NCBI GenBank assembly: GCA_003427395.1 | Contig: BFEA01000190.1 | Coordinates: 885,144 to 910,911, forward strand | Direction of reading: 5' to 3' | Source: Chara braunii | Lineage: Eukaryota > Streptophyta > Charophyceae > Charales > Characeae | DNA: 25,768 bases | Shown: piece by piece, positions 9,422 to 18,494 of the stretch | Layout: every line of letters begins with the position of its first letter | Position numbering within the stretch: the first letter of the stretch is position 1 | Translations under genes and position numbers: made by a program | The notes under the pieces: model-generated | What the model saw: the letters and a program-made list of their open reading frames with translations, nothing else | What the model was told of the DNA's origin: nothing | The model's database searches: none

Positions 9422-9746
9422 GTGAGTAGGTGATTGGTTTTCTCTCTTTCGGAAGGTGCTTTTATGAGGTCAGTGCTTGTTTCTTATATTTCTTCTGCAC
9501 ACTGCATACGCTTAGCTATGTTTGGCCAATGATTCACATACCGAACCAGTTTTAACATGTGCGATGCGGAACGCGCGGAATGCTAGCCTGACTGTTTTAC
9601 CATTAGCCCGCGCTCTATGCCTCTCCTCAGTTACAAACTATAACCATGCCAAGTGCTCACAACATCCCACGAACAGGGTGGACCTACAGGGATGGGAAAG
9701 TCATCCATGCCTCCGCGAGGCCGCGTAGATTGACAAAGGGAATGAA

Positions 9747-9842
9747 GAATGAGAGGAAGGGGTGCGACTAGAGGTCAAATATGCACAAACGGTAGAATGA
9801 GAGGAAAGGGTGAGACTAGAGGCCAAATATGCACAAATGGTA
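9747..9842. repeat. 48-bp tandem duplication
   Basis: Two units, 9747-9794 and 9795-9842, start GAATGAGAGGAA and end CAAATATGCACAAA(C/T)GGTA. They differ at only a few positions. The second unit lies 15 bp before the hAT-type MITE duplication. Confidence 0.92.
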
Positions 9843-9857
9843 GTCTTTCTTTATCTG

Positions 9858-10231
9858 ATCTGTGCCCGGGTTGCACCCCCCGATGGTCGGCGGCCCTTGA
9901 CTGGTCGGCACCTAGCGGTCGGGTGTCGTTGGCACCCCGCAAAAAAAAAAACACTTTTTTTTTTCGGGGGGGAGGGGTCCTGAACTCCTAATAAACACCA
10001 CCAACACCCCCATAGCGGCCCCCAATACCCCCGTGCACCTTCCCAACACTCTCAAACCGCCCCCAATTCAGCAAGCGCAGTACAGCCCCCAACTCAGATT
10101 GGAAAAAAAATCAGTGGATGCACTGCATGTTTTTTTTTTTGTGTGACTGGTCGGCAGACTGCGACCGGTCGGCCCTACTGGTCAGCTGCAATATGGTCGG
10201 CGGTCGGCAGGGGTGCAACCCTGATCTATGC
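9858..10231. mobile_element. hAT-type MITE with 8-bp target-site duplication
   Basis: The 358-bp element (9866-10223) starts CCGGGTTGCACCCC and ends GGGGTGCAACCCTG, which reads CAGGGTTGCACCCC on the other strand; a CAGGG-type terminus is characteristic of hAT elements. It is flanked by ATCTGTGC (9858-9865) and ATCTATGC (10224-10231), an 8-bp duplication with one mismatch. Subterminal GGTCGGC motifs recur near both ends, as expected for transposase-binding repeats. The interior is C-rich with poly(A) and poly(T) runs and no coding potential. It lies in an intron of the coiled-coil gene. Confidence 0.85.
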
Positions 10232-10575
10232 TAACTCTACGGTCCGGAGCACGTGATGTTAAGTTAGGTTCTAAGGGAAAAAAAGAAGAAAAAAAAAACC
10301 ATTCCTATGAAGTGGCCAGCTTTTTTTTTTTTTTTTTCTGACAGGCTACAAGCTAGGAAACTTTCAGGTGTCGGCTGGCGTTTTTCCGAAAACAGAAAAG
10401 GAAAAAGAAAAGGATACTGTCAAGTCTGTCTGAAGGGGCTGTGCAGATGAGTAGGTGATCTGTATCAGAGGGCGGGCCAGATCCACATGCATCCACAGAC
10501 TTCATTTGTTTCTTTTCTTAATCCATGAAATTCTTTCTGTGGCCAACCCCAGTTTTTGAGTGTGCCTCGTTGCAG

Positions 10576-10638
10576 TAGCTTCACAAAAACAGGCCCGGCA
10601 TACTGGTGGTTTGATACTTGCTCAATGCTCATGCCTCT
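10576..10638 (+). CDS. Weakly supported small exon 2 of the coiled-coil gene
   Basis: A 63-nt segment preceded by GTGCCTCGTTGCAG and followed by a GTGAGA donor. Read in the phase left by 9421 it encodes SFTKTGPAYWWFDTCSMLMP and ends in phase 2, which fits the acceptor at 11513. Its only support is phase compatibility, splice dinucleotides and an aromatic/Cys composition that runs into the Cys/Trp segment of the next exon. It could be coincidental; transcript data would decide. Confidence 0.27.
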
Positions 10639-11203
10639 GTGAGACTACTACCGTTTGCCTATCTTCTGTCATCGCTGCCGTTTTTCTTTCCTCGTTTCAT
10701 CCCATTGGGAGTCAGTCGGCTGAGTTTTCAACCTTGCTATTGCATTGTCACTTCTGTTATGGCCACTGCTCTTTTCAAGTTTTTTGACTGGGCTATGAGA
10801 TTTCCAATGCACTGTTCTATAGTTTTCTTCTTTTTTTTTTGAAATTAGTCATCCTGGCACAGGGGCCATGGTAAACTTCTTTTTTCTTTTTTTTTATTGG
10901 TGGGGCAAGCGGCACTCTGCTGTCGCGCAATACGGAAGCAACTCTGGAGGAATCAAGCATATGCAAACATTACCCATGGGACCCCTCTGCACAGCTGAAT
11001 TTTTTGAATTACTATGAATTTTTGAAAGTAGTATGAACTTATTATGAAGTCATGAACCAGGTAGTAGGAATAAAGGCAAACTTGGCAAATGACATGAAAG
11101 CCAAATTCAGCGCGGTGATGGTGGCTTAGCTTGTGCATCATTCGAAGCGAGACGCATCAGGCTGCTTTCCTTGCTGGTTTGTTGTTTGTCAAGCAGTGAA
11201 TAC

Positions 11204-11326
11204 TACCTTCTTCCCCCCAATACAACGTACGCCGTACGGTCATTATAGCTGTATTGAGACTGCAATATACCCCACTTTCAGGTATAATGACCGTATGGCG
11301 TACGTTGTATTCGGGGAAAGAAGGTA
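11204..11326 (+). mobile_element. Foldback MITE, family copy 2 (TA target duplication)
   Basis: The 119-bp element 11206-11324 has long inverted arms: CCTTCTTCC then AATACAACGTACGCCGTACG on the left, and the near reverse complement through TATGGCGTACGTTGTATT and AAGAAGG on the right. TA flanks both ends. It contains GGTCATTATAGCTGTATT and TATAATGACC, matching copies 1 and 3. Its arms pair almost without interruption, so it is the best-preserved copy. Confidence 0.88.
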
Positions 11327-11513
11327 GGTGCATTGAGGAGCAAAAAGTTAAAAAGCCATTGTTTGTTAAGAACTTAAGAAGAAAAGTTTGAAGTCTTCGG
11401 AAAAGCGTACACTCTCTGAAGCGAGAGTTGATCGAGGTGGCATATGATGCAATGGTGCCGCGGGTCGAAATTGGTCTGCACGAGTGTGCTTTTCTAAGTC
11501 GGTAGGACATCAG

Positions 11514-12111
11514 TGAGAAGGTCTGGCTCTGTCGGGAGGAGCATGGAGACTGGCAACACAAAACTGAAGACTGGTATTGTATGAACTGTGACAGGGAGCG
11601 TCGACTAAGGGAGGCAGAGGATGCACAATGCAATGGAGTCGATGTGGAGGAGGAGGAGGGGGTTCCCACCCATTACGAGCAATCTGTTACCAGCCGGGTC
11701 ATGGCTAAGGATGGTGGGATGAATTTAAATGATGATGCTGCTCATTTAAATGGCTATGTCAGAGAGGAGGAAGGCTGCGACGTTCATTCTTTGAGCGAGG
11801 CGCGGTACGAGCCAAGACCAGACAACCTTGCGTGGGGAAATCAATGGTCTAATCCAGGGAGCGAAGACGAGAAACTGGTATTGTCGGATGGATCCTTGGA
11901 CAAAGAAAGGTGGAGAGTGATGCAAACTGTGGAGGGGATTCGAAGGCCACGACACATGTTCCTAGATTTAAATGCCGATGTGCAAGGCGAAGAAGATCCA
12001 GGAGGGATTGACAGCTCAGCGCAGGGCCAAGGGTTGAGGTCTCCCGAGGATGATGATGATGCTGCAGTGCCTTTAAGGGTGCTCTTCACACGGCAGGTGA
12101 TTCACAATCAG
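11514..12111 (+). CDS. Exon 3, Cys/His/Trp knuckle plus acidic region
   Basis: The longest coding exon of the window, about 199 codons open throughout. Acceptor choices are CATCAG (exon from 11514, phase 2, fitting exon 2) or GGTAG (exon from 11506, phase 0). The donor is ATCAG|GTAGAG after 12111; an in-frame alternative GTGATT lies 15 nt earlier. The start encodes VWLCREEHGDWQHKTEDWYC followed by MNC, a W-x-C-x3-H-x2-W ... W-Y-C-x2-C arrangement suggesting a small zinc-binding knuckle. It faintly recalls CW-type fingers, but the ligand spacing differs. Acidic runs (EEEE near the start, DDDD near the end) follow. It ends in phase 0, joining exon 4. Confidence 0.62.
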
Positions 12112-12319
12112 GTAGAGTGAAAGCCTATTTGGTTTCATTCTCCCATTTCATATATTTTCTACCTTCCGTATAGGATTGGCCTTGTATGCTCTGCTTCCTC
12201 TATCCTCTTTATTCAAGTCTATTACCTTCGTTTGAAACACTTCCTCCCAGAAGATCGCCTACTTTCGAGGTAGGATTTTTTTCTGTTTTTTTATTTATTT
12301 ATTTATTTTCACCCAACCG

Positions 12320-12440
12320 ACGTGGCTGAATGGTACACACATGTAACTGTTAATAAAAACTGGTCACGAGTTCAAGATTCGAATCCATATGCAATCAGAT
12401 GGATAGAATAAGGCTAGATGCTGCTACTCCGGAAAAAAAA
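12320..12440 (+). mobile_element. Possible tRNA-derived SINE fragment
   Basis: GTGGCTGAATGGT (12322-12334) resembles a Pol III A box of Ser/Leu-type tRNAs. GATTCGAATCC about 40 bases later resembles a B box. A poly(A) run near 12432 ends the unit. The arms do not form a full cloverleaf, so it is at best a tRNA-related SINE or decayed tRNA. No target duplication was identified. Confidence 0.3.
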
Positions 12441-12570
12441 AGGGAGAAAAAAGGGGGGGTTCTTGTGGGTGGTGTGAGTCAATTATGTGAGGAAAGCTCG
12501 ACCCTCTTTCTGGCATTTTTAACAAGTTCGAAGTTTCTTAAAAAAAATTATCCCGTTCCTAATGGCAACA

Positions 12571-12600
12571 GGGAAAAAAAAAAAAAAAAAAAAAAAAAAA
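12571..12600. repeat. Poly(A) run continuing into GAAGAAGAAG
   Basis: About 30 A residues lead into GAA units. AACAGGG occurs shortly before the run and again about 20 bases after it, a possible 7-bp duplication that I do not consider secure. Confidence 0.85.
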
Positions 12601-12839
12601 GAAGAAGAAGACTATAGAAGAACAGGGCAAGGTTTACGCCGTTGATGATCTAATGGTGATGCAGTGGATGCACCAAACTGCACCATTCAGTCAAACAGAC
12701 TGATATTGTTACTATCATTTTCTTCACTCTGTCCTTCATATGACAATTTGCAAATAAAGGTGACTATTGTGACATCTCTACAGGATTTGAGCATCGTGAA
12801 GATCCATGTACGTCGTTGGCATGTTATATTGGTTCTATA

Positions 12840-13499
12840 CAATCATACTTCCAACCGCACGAACCGCACATTTGTGCGGAGTTCCGTGCGGGGGGTGCCT
12901 GTGTGGAATCACGCAGTTTTTTTTTTAATTATTATTACATTTCTTTTTTTTTGGGTGGAGGGGGGATGGGGGGGGCCGTATGACAGCAAGCTGGGGATAT
13001 GGCGAGTAGAGGGGAACATGGAGAGGAGGAGTAGGATGTTGACGAGGAGGACGACGACGAGGAGGAGCAGATATGGGGGAGGAGAAGAGATGGACGGATG
13101 GAAAGAGGAAGGGCGGGAGGAGGACGAGTGGGAGGAGGAGGAGACATGGACGGAGAGGAAGGGGAGTACATGAGGAAGGTAAGGAGACGAGGAGGCATGG
13201 AAGATGGCGAAGTACGAGGAAGAGGAGACAAGGAGGATGAGGAAGGGCAGGAGGACCAACAGGAGGAGGAGACATGGAGGGAAAGAGGAGGACGAAAAGG
13301 AGGAAACGAAAAGGAGAAGGGAGGAGGAGACATGGAGGAGGAGGAAGGGGAAAAGGAGCAAGGTGAGGGGGTCTCGAACGCACTGTTTTGACCCCCAGCC
13401 TTCTTTTTTTTCGGAGGGGGGTGACAGGTCGTTTCCCGCACATGTCGTGCGCCGCACGTCGGGAACTGCCCGCACGAGGTGCGCTTGCATGTATGGTTG
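12840..13499. mobile_element. Putative inverted-repeat element with polypurine interior
   Basis: Positions 12840-12860 and the reverse complement of 13479-13499 agree at about 17 of 21 positions (CAATCATAC.. versus CAACCATAC.., ending CGCAC). Both ends continue into GTGCGG-rich hairpin sequence. The interior 12955-13365 is nearly all purine on the + strand, built of GGAGGA and GGAGGAGACATGGA units. Long open frames here (acidic/Arg on +, Ser/Pro/Leu on -) follow from the purine bias and are not treated as genes. No clear target duplication is visible, so the transposon reading is tentative. Confidence 0.4.
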
Positions 13500-13985
13500 C
13501 AATGCTTTGTGGTTATTAGCTGAATACCTAGGGTACCAGGCGGGCGGCCTGGGTCACCCTATTTTCCGGGGTGCCCGGCCGTGCAAGGACCAGGGAAGGT
13601 CCCAGCCAAAAAAAAAAAAAAAAAAGGTCCAAAAAACTGAAGAAAAACCATGTTATGCAGAAAAAATAAACTGAACGACTTTTGCCTCAGGGTCACATCG
13701 AAATTCTTTACCAAATTTAAAATAAAAATTTTAATTAAAGATTTATATTTTTTTTCTACTTTTTTATAAATTTTTTGCCCGGCTGGGCAAGTTGACCCGA
13801 GCCACTTTTTTTTGCCCCTGATTGAACTGATTCTCTATTTCCCCCGCCTATCCCCTTCCCTCACCCACCCTCGGTGCCTTGTTTTTCTTTTCTTTTTTCC
13901 CTCATTGTTTTCTACTGTGCTTTTTTCTATACACATGAATGAATGAAAACACTTTCTGCTTGCCGGTAGTAACTTAACTGGATTA

Positions 13986-14013
13986 CCCCCCCCCCCCCCC
14001 CCCCCCCCCCCCC
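13986..14013. repeat. Poly(C) run, about 28 nt
   Basis: An uninterrupted C tract inside a gene intron. Its exact length should be treated as uncertain, and its complement could form a G-quadruplex. Confidence 0.9.
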
Positions 14014-14350
14014 GAACAGATAGGGCATGTGCTCATGTAAAAAAACAAAAGAAATGCTTTTTTTTGCCCCCCGCCTCTTGGTCACTTTGCTTTACACAAC
14101 TTTCTACTTGAAGAAAAAAGGAAAAGCATATAAAGTTTTTATAAACTTCAGGCTATGGCTCCTTTTTATTCTGAGCAGCACCAATCTGGTTCCTTTTCGA
14201 CGGGCATGTCGCAAAGTTATATGATAAGCTGATAACGCACTCTCGCACTTCTCCCCATGATGGAGGCTTTGAGGCTTTCTACTGTGTTACTGCTTTAAGG
14301 CCGTTAATTTTGTTGTCTTTTGTTATTTGCTGTTTATCGGTGTAGTACAG

Positions 14351-14428
14351 GTGCTGGAGAAGCAACTGCACGAGGTTCGGGATCATGAAAGAAAATTATT
14401 GGAGAGAGCTGATGACATGGAAACGCAG
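14351..14428 (+). CDS. Exon 4, start of the coiled coil
   Basis: A 78-nt, phase 0-0 exon. The acceptor is GTGTAGTACAG and the donor ACGCAG|GTAAGC is strong. It encodes 26 residues beginning VLEKQLHEVRDHERKLLERA, with heptad-like spacing of Leu/Val and dense Glu/Arg/Lys, typical of a coiled coil. The join to exon 3 (…IHNQ|VLEK…) is in frame. The surrounding intron sequence has very different composition, which supports the exon call. Confidence 0.68.
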
Positions 14429-15262
14429 GTAAGCACGGTTTGGTTGCCCAACTTTGCCCAGACCACACAACTTTTGCCCGCTCAGACGTACGTACAGGGC
14501 ATTTGATTATTCACAGAAGAAAAGTGATCGTCTTCAGGAATCCGTTTGCTTCTTTTGTGTTGTGTTGTTGATAGTTTTCTGTTGTGTTTTTGTTAGAGTG
14601 GACGAGTGAGTCCGATGTTGTTGCGTTTCAGTCCTGCCGATGACCGCTCGACAAGTTTGTCCCCGCTTGACCTCTAGCTGCTGACCAGCAGGTAAGTGTA
14701 TACCAACTCTTCCCCTGTCCATGGTGTCCTCTGTCACATGGGTCTCCTCGTTCAGCACCACCTTCTTTCGTCTCAGTACCGCACAGCTACGGTGCCGACC
14801 TTCTTCCCCAGCGCCCAAGCTGCGATGGCATGGCTGTCACCCTGCCAGTGCCCAAACTGCGAAAGTGTCAGCCTTCTTCCCAGCAGTCAAACTGCTTATG
14901 GCACCAGCCTTAGTCTTCTCTAACAGCCGATCCGTCACTGGCACTGCATGCCAGCTGATGCCAGTCCTTCCTCCCCCTAGCACAGCTCAGTGTGAGCGCC
15001 CATCAGTCCGTTGGTCAACTGTGGCTCCGACCACGATGACTGTGACTTACTTCAGCCTTCCGGAAATACTTTGGTAACCTGTTTAGTTGGTAGGCGCTGC
15101 CTCTCAGCTTTGAACTTGCCCTGCAGGGTCCTGAACAGCCTGGGCGGGCCCTATCCCAGGCCTGACTGGGTTTGTAGTACTTCGTACCCCTTCAGGCCTG
15201 TATCCAGGGCATGGGAATCTGCAGCTTGACATCGTGTGGTCTAGGATAGAGCAGGTGGTCAT

Positions 15263-15377
15263 TACCGTCGTCACCCGAATAGAATGCTGGGTCATTATGG
15301 CTGCATGTGTGGACTGAAAATTGCCCCAAATAGAGCTGTTGTAATGACCAGGCGTTCTATTCTGGTGAAGACTGGTA
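15263..15377 (-). mobile_element. Foldback MITE, family copy 3, inverted orientation (TA target duplication)
   Basis: The 111-bp element 15265-15375 runs from CCGTCGTCACCCGAATAGAA to TTCTATTCTGGTGAAGACTGG, flanked by TA. Its reverse complement aligns with copy 1 through TATTTGGG, TTTTCAG, ATGCAGC and ATAATGACC, so this copy is inserted in the opposite orientation. Confidence 0.82.
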
Positions 15378-15508
15378 CAGAGACGCAGAGAACTGTTGTT
15401 ATTAGGCATCATAATCGAGGCCTCAACAAGGGACCTCAACCGTGTACATTCTTGTGCTCATGTGATCATCTCTCTCTTTGTCAATTCTGCCGATTGCCTT
15501 GCTGCCAT

Positions 15509-15720
15509 GTGAGAGTTCGTGGATGGTGCGTGTGCTCTGGTTTCTCCACCAACCAGGTTCCTTGCGTTTACTGGAGCTCGGGGTTTCTAGTAGTTGCTGG
15601 CACGTGAGAGTTCGTGGATGGTGAAGTGAGAGTTCATGGATGGTGCGTGTGCTCTGGTTTCTCCACCAACCAGGTTCCTTGCATTTACTTGGACCTCGGG
15701 TTTTCTAGTAGTTGCTGGCC
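15509..15720. repeat. 95-bp tandem duplication with a partial middle unit
   Basis: Full units 15509-15603 and 15626-15720 start GTGAGAGTTC(G/A)TGGATGGTG and end TAGTAGTTGCTGGC. A 22-base partial unit (15604-15625) sits between them, the footprint of an unequal slippage event. It lies about 40 bp before exon 5. Confidence 0.9.
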
Positions 15721-15757
15721 ACACCTGTGCTTTGGATGCATGATTCCATTCTTTCAG

Positions 15758-15811
15758 ATTTACTTTACGATCGCACGCGCTCTGGATACCGTTGAACGCT
15801 TGCACGCCTTG
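15758..15811 (+). CDS. Exon 5 of the coiled-coil gene
   Basis: A 54-nt, phase 0-0 exon. A strong polypyrimidine acceptor (CCATTCTTTCAG) precedes 15758, and the donor GCCTTG|GTGAGT is a consensus match. The encoded IYFTIARALDTVERLHAL is amphipathic and contains no Pro or Gly, so it can continue the helix from exon 4 to exon 6. It is small, but splice signals on both sides and the phase match make it credible. Confidence 0.58.
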
Positions 15812-16033
15812 GTGAGTATACCGCAGAACATGAGAGGACTCACAAGGTGCCGGTTATCTCACAAAAATAGACAATGGTGTTGGTGCGTAAGGACCGCTGA
15901 AGACGCACATAACAATGCTTATCCTAACCTAAAATAAGGTTAACAGCTTGACAAAGTCAGAAACAAAGGAATTCTTTCTGAGTGCAAGATTATGTTGGCA
16001 TTTCTTTATATATATTTCTGGATCCGTTTGCAG

Positions 16034-16161
16034 GCACAGCATTGGCAGGCAGAGGCTGTAGCTCACTCTCGGAAGCTGAAGGAGCAGCTGGAGGAGCGAA
16101 ATTGGCTGATGCGAAGCAATACGCAATTGCAACACACAGTAAACAAGCAGAGGGATGACTT
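16034..16161 (+). CDS. Exon 6, coiled-coil segment
   Basis: Acceptor GATCCGTTTGCAG and donor GACTT|GTAAGA. The 128-nt exon begins in phase 0 and ends in phase 2. If the donor is ignored, the frame hits TAA immediately, which supports splicing there. The residues start AQHWQAEAVAHSRKLKEQLE and continue as a Gln/Glu/Arg-rich helix with Leu spaced every three to four residues. The last codon is completed by the first base of exon 7 to give Leu. Confidence 0.72.
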
Positions 16162-16545
16162 GTAAGATGAGACCTTGGAAGCATGTTTGAACCTGCATGA
16201 CATGAAGTTTGACGCGAACAGACTTGAAAGTTTAAACTTTACAGTTGAAACCCTTTTTTTGGAGGACGGATGCGGTGTGAATTCAAATCAGTAGTATCTG
16301 AGTTTCTTCTATTGCGTCGTTTGCATACCTCAGTTCATTTTCACTGCTTCAAGAAGTCTACTCACACTTGAAATTTTCTGAATGTTCCGGTCAATGCCAC
16401 CATTAGTTTTCTAATGACATCGGACTATATCTTCAGCGAGAGAGAGAGATAGAGAGAGAGAACCTGTGTCACAGCATGACATACATATATGGGTTGTTTT
16501 AGTGCATTATTACATTATTATTCTATGTAATATCACATATTATTA

Positions 16546-16602
16546 TGATATTAATAATATAATAATATTAATAAATTAATATTGTTATATTAATATTATA
16601 TA
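16546..16602. repeat. AT-only palindrome
   Basis: Nested inverted repeats made only of A and T around AATATTAAT-AA-ATTAATATT, with outer arms ATATTAATA and TATTAATAT. It could extrude as a cruciform and lies in the intron after exon 6. Confidence 0.8.
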
Positions 16603-17214
16603 GTGCAATTTGAAACGGAGTCTGATTGCAAATTATGCAATGTTGTTTTTTTCTTATCTTATATGGTTGCTTTGGCTGCAATCGCTGCTCGTCGTGGATG
16701 TATCTGATGCCAATCACATTCAGAGATCACTCTAAAAGACTCTAAAAACTTCCGAGAGTGAGTATTGCCGTTACTCAGACAAAATCGCAGATGACTCCTC
16801 CAGTGAATCTCTTACCTGAATCAGTCCTGATGCCCACGCATACAACATGGGCAGCTGTGCCTCTTTTTTTTTTTTTTTTTTTTTATAGTCTGTTTTCACC
16901 TCGTATGGGGAACAGCTGTATTTTTAATTTTTTTACTACCCTATTTTCTTCTCTCAATTTTTTCGTACTTTCCTCACACTAGCTACCCTGCTTACACATG
17001 TATCAGCAAACAACCTACCATCCCCCAGGGCAAACCAGAACTGCAACCCAAGGGAACCAAGCACAGAAAATCTAGTTTACCCACCTTCTAGATTTGTTAA
17101 GGGGCACCGACCTAGCTAGCAAGCAACCTAGCTTAAATTTCGTAGCCTAAGCTTAAGCAAGGCTAGTGGGTGTAGGGAATCTACGCCTACCGTCTACCTA
17201 ACCCTGCTCAGTGC

Positions 17215-17434
17215 GGGGAGCAGTAGCGATGCTCCTAACACCTGGCATCGGCTGGAAAGATCAGTCACCACTTCCACAACCAGCCAGGAGGGTCAAGCCG
17301 ACTATCTCAATCAGTGGGCTTGAAGTATGCCACACAGGGGACCGTGGGGAGTCAAATGGATGCCGTGGGGAATCGAACCCACGACCTCCTGTGTACCACT
17401 TACGTGCTCAAACCAACTGAGCTACGCCGCTTGG
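17215..17434 (-). mobile_element. tRNA-derived SINE
   Basis: On the minus strand, TAGCTCAGTTGG (17413-17424) is a perfect Pol III A box and GGTTCGATTCC (17369-17379) a perfect B box, about 45 bases apart. The D-stem GCTC/GAGC pairs, but the acceptor and T stems do not close properly, so this is not a functional tRNA. Sequence with no tRNA homology (AGTCGGCTTGACCCTCCTGG and onward) continues past the head, as in the body of a SINE. The 3' end may extend to about 16980 and is not defined. Confidence 0.65.
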
Positions 17435-17637
17435 CCCTTCTTTTTCCCTATTTGTTTTCTTGGTTTTGAAAAGTTTGGACAAGTTGTACACCTTCGGGGT
17501 AGGGCAGTTGGCATTTCAGCTCAAGAGCGCAGGTACCAATCCACCTCACCTCAGATGTCAGAAGACTTGTCGTCGCACACAGACAAAATCGAAAGACAGA
17601 CGATACCCCATTAAATGCCCTGCCCTGCTCCTGCAAT

Positions 17638-17703
17638 GATAAATCGCCTGTCACCCAGACCCAAAAAAAAAAAAAAAAAGATAAATAGCTCGTCACCCAG
17701 ACC
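17638..17703 (+). mobile_element. Bare poly(A) insertion flanked by a 24-bp imperfect direct repeat
   Basis: An A17 run (17663-17679) lies between 24-base copies at 17638-17661 and 17680-17703 that agree at 21 of 24 positions, both starting GATAAAT and ending GTCACCCAGACC. This is the third poly(A)/(T)-between-repeats locus in the window, here on the opposite strand to the other two. Confidence 0.6.
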
Positions 17704-17809
17704 TGGATTAGAAACAGTAAAGTGATTGAGTGCCTGAATTGCTTCCACTGTTTGCTGGGTGGTTTTTCTGAGACTAAAATACAGGTCTATCTGACCCGGT
17801 CCAACCCCC

Positions 17810-18029
17810 TGCACAGTGCACACTTTTTTTTTTTACTAGGTAGTAGGTACAGCACCGGGACTTCCCAGGAGGTCACCCATCCCAGTACTATTCCGGCCCA
17901 ACGGCGCTTGGCTAAGAATTTGGACCATTTCTCAATTTATGCATGTCATCTTTGCACAGCACGCATGGTAATCTTCTCTGTATCGTTCCAATTTTTCAAC
18001 GGATGTCTCGAAGGACTGAACAGGGCACA
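17810..18029 (-). pseudogene. Chimeric U6 snRNA-5S rRNA retropseudogene with poly(A) tail
   Basis: Read on the minus strand, a near full-length U6 (18016 down to 17917, with intact ACAGAGA and GAGAAATGGTCCAA end) is joined after a few bases to the 3' half of 5S rRNA (17915 down to about 17838). The 5S part is recognised by GGGATGGGTGACCTCCTGGG and AAGTCCCGGTGCTGTACC. An 11-A tail follows (T run 17824-17834 on +). Flanks TGCACAGTGCACA (17810-17822) and TGAACAGGGCACA (18017-18029) agree at 11 of 13 and are a likely target-site duplication. The U6 body has several substitutions. Such U6-fused chimeras arise when a LINE reverse transcriptase switches template during insertion, as described in mammals and fungi. 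Confidence 0.88.
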
Positions 18030-18307
18030 GTTATTTCCAGGCTTAAGGCATTTGTCAATTTTAAGTTTTTAACTTTTAACGCAAGTCTCGAACGGCTTAA
18101 AAATTTTCAGTTTGTCTCTTACTGTGTCCCTCTCCATGCATCCATCTGTCTCTGTTTACTTCTGCGTCTTCCTCGGTGTCCCTTTCTATGCCTCTCTCTG
18201 AGACGCCCTTGCTTTGCTTGGGTGATGTGGAAGGGCGGATTTCATTGGGATGGTGGGTGAGTGCTTCTCTGTGATTTAGTCCGGTGTGTTGCAATCAAGT
18301 CGTCTGG

Positions 18308-18477
18308 TCATGGCTGTCTTTGGTGTCTGAAAGAGCAAATATCGAACGAGTTGGTTCCATAAGTCGTTGGTTGCATAAGTGACGACCGCATGTCATGGCT
18401 GTCTTTGGTTTCTGAAAGAGCAAATATCGAACGAGTTGGTTCCATAAGTCGTTGGTTGCATTAGTGACGACCGAATG
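18308..18477. repeat. 85-bp tandem duplication
   Basis: Units 18308-18392 and 18393-18477 begin TCATGGCTGTCTTTGGT and differ at only a few positions, so the duplication is recent. The second copy ends 17 bp before exon 7. Confidence 0.95.
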
Positions 18478-18494
18478 TCAACGACAACATGCAG

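Noticed and set aside
12909-13502. Long open frames of 156-197 codons on both strands in the purine-rich block
   Set aside because: They overlap in almost every frame, encode only Glu/Arg/Gly or Ser/Pro/Leu runs, and follow directly from stop-poor GGAGGA repeats.
13520-13825. hAT-like element between TAGGGTACCAGG and a reverse-complement CAGGGGCAAAAA end
   Set aside because: Terminal similarity is patchy and no 8-bp duplication could be found at the boundaries.
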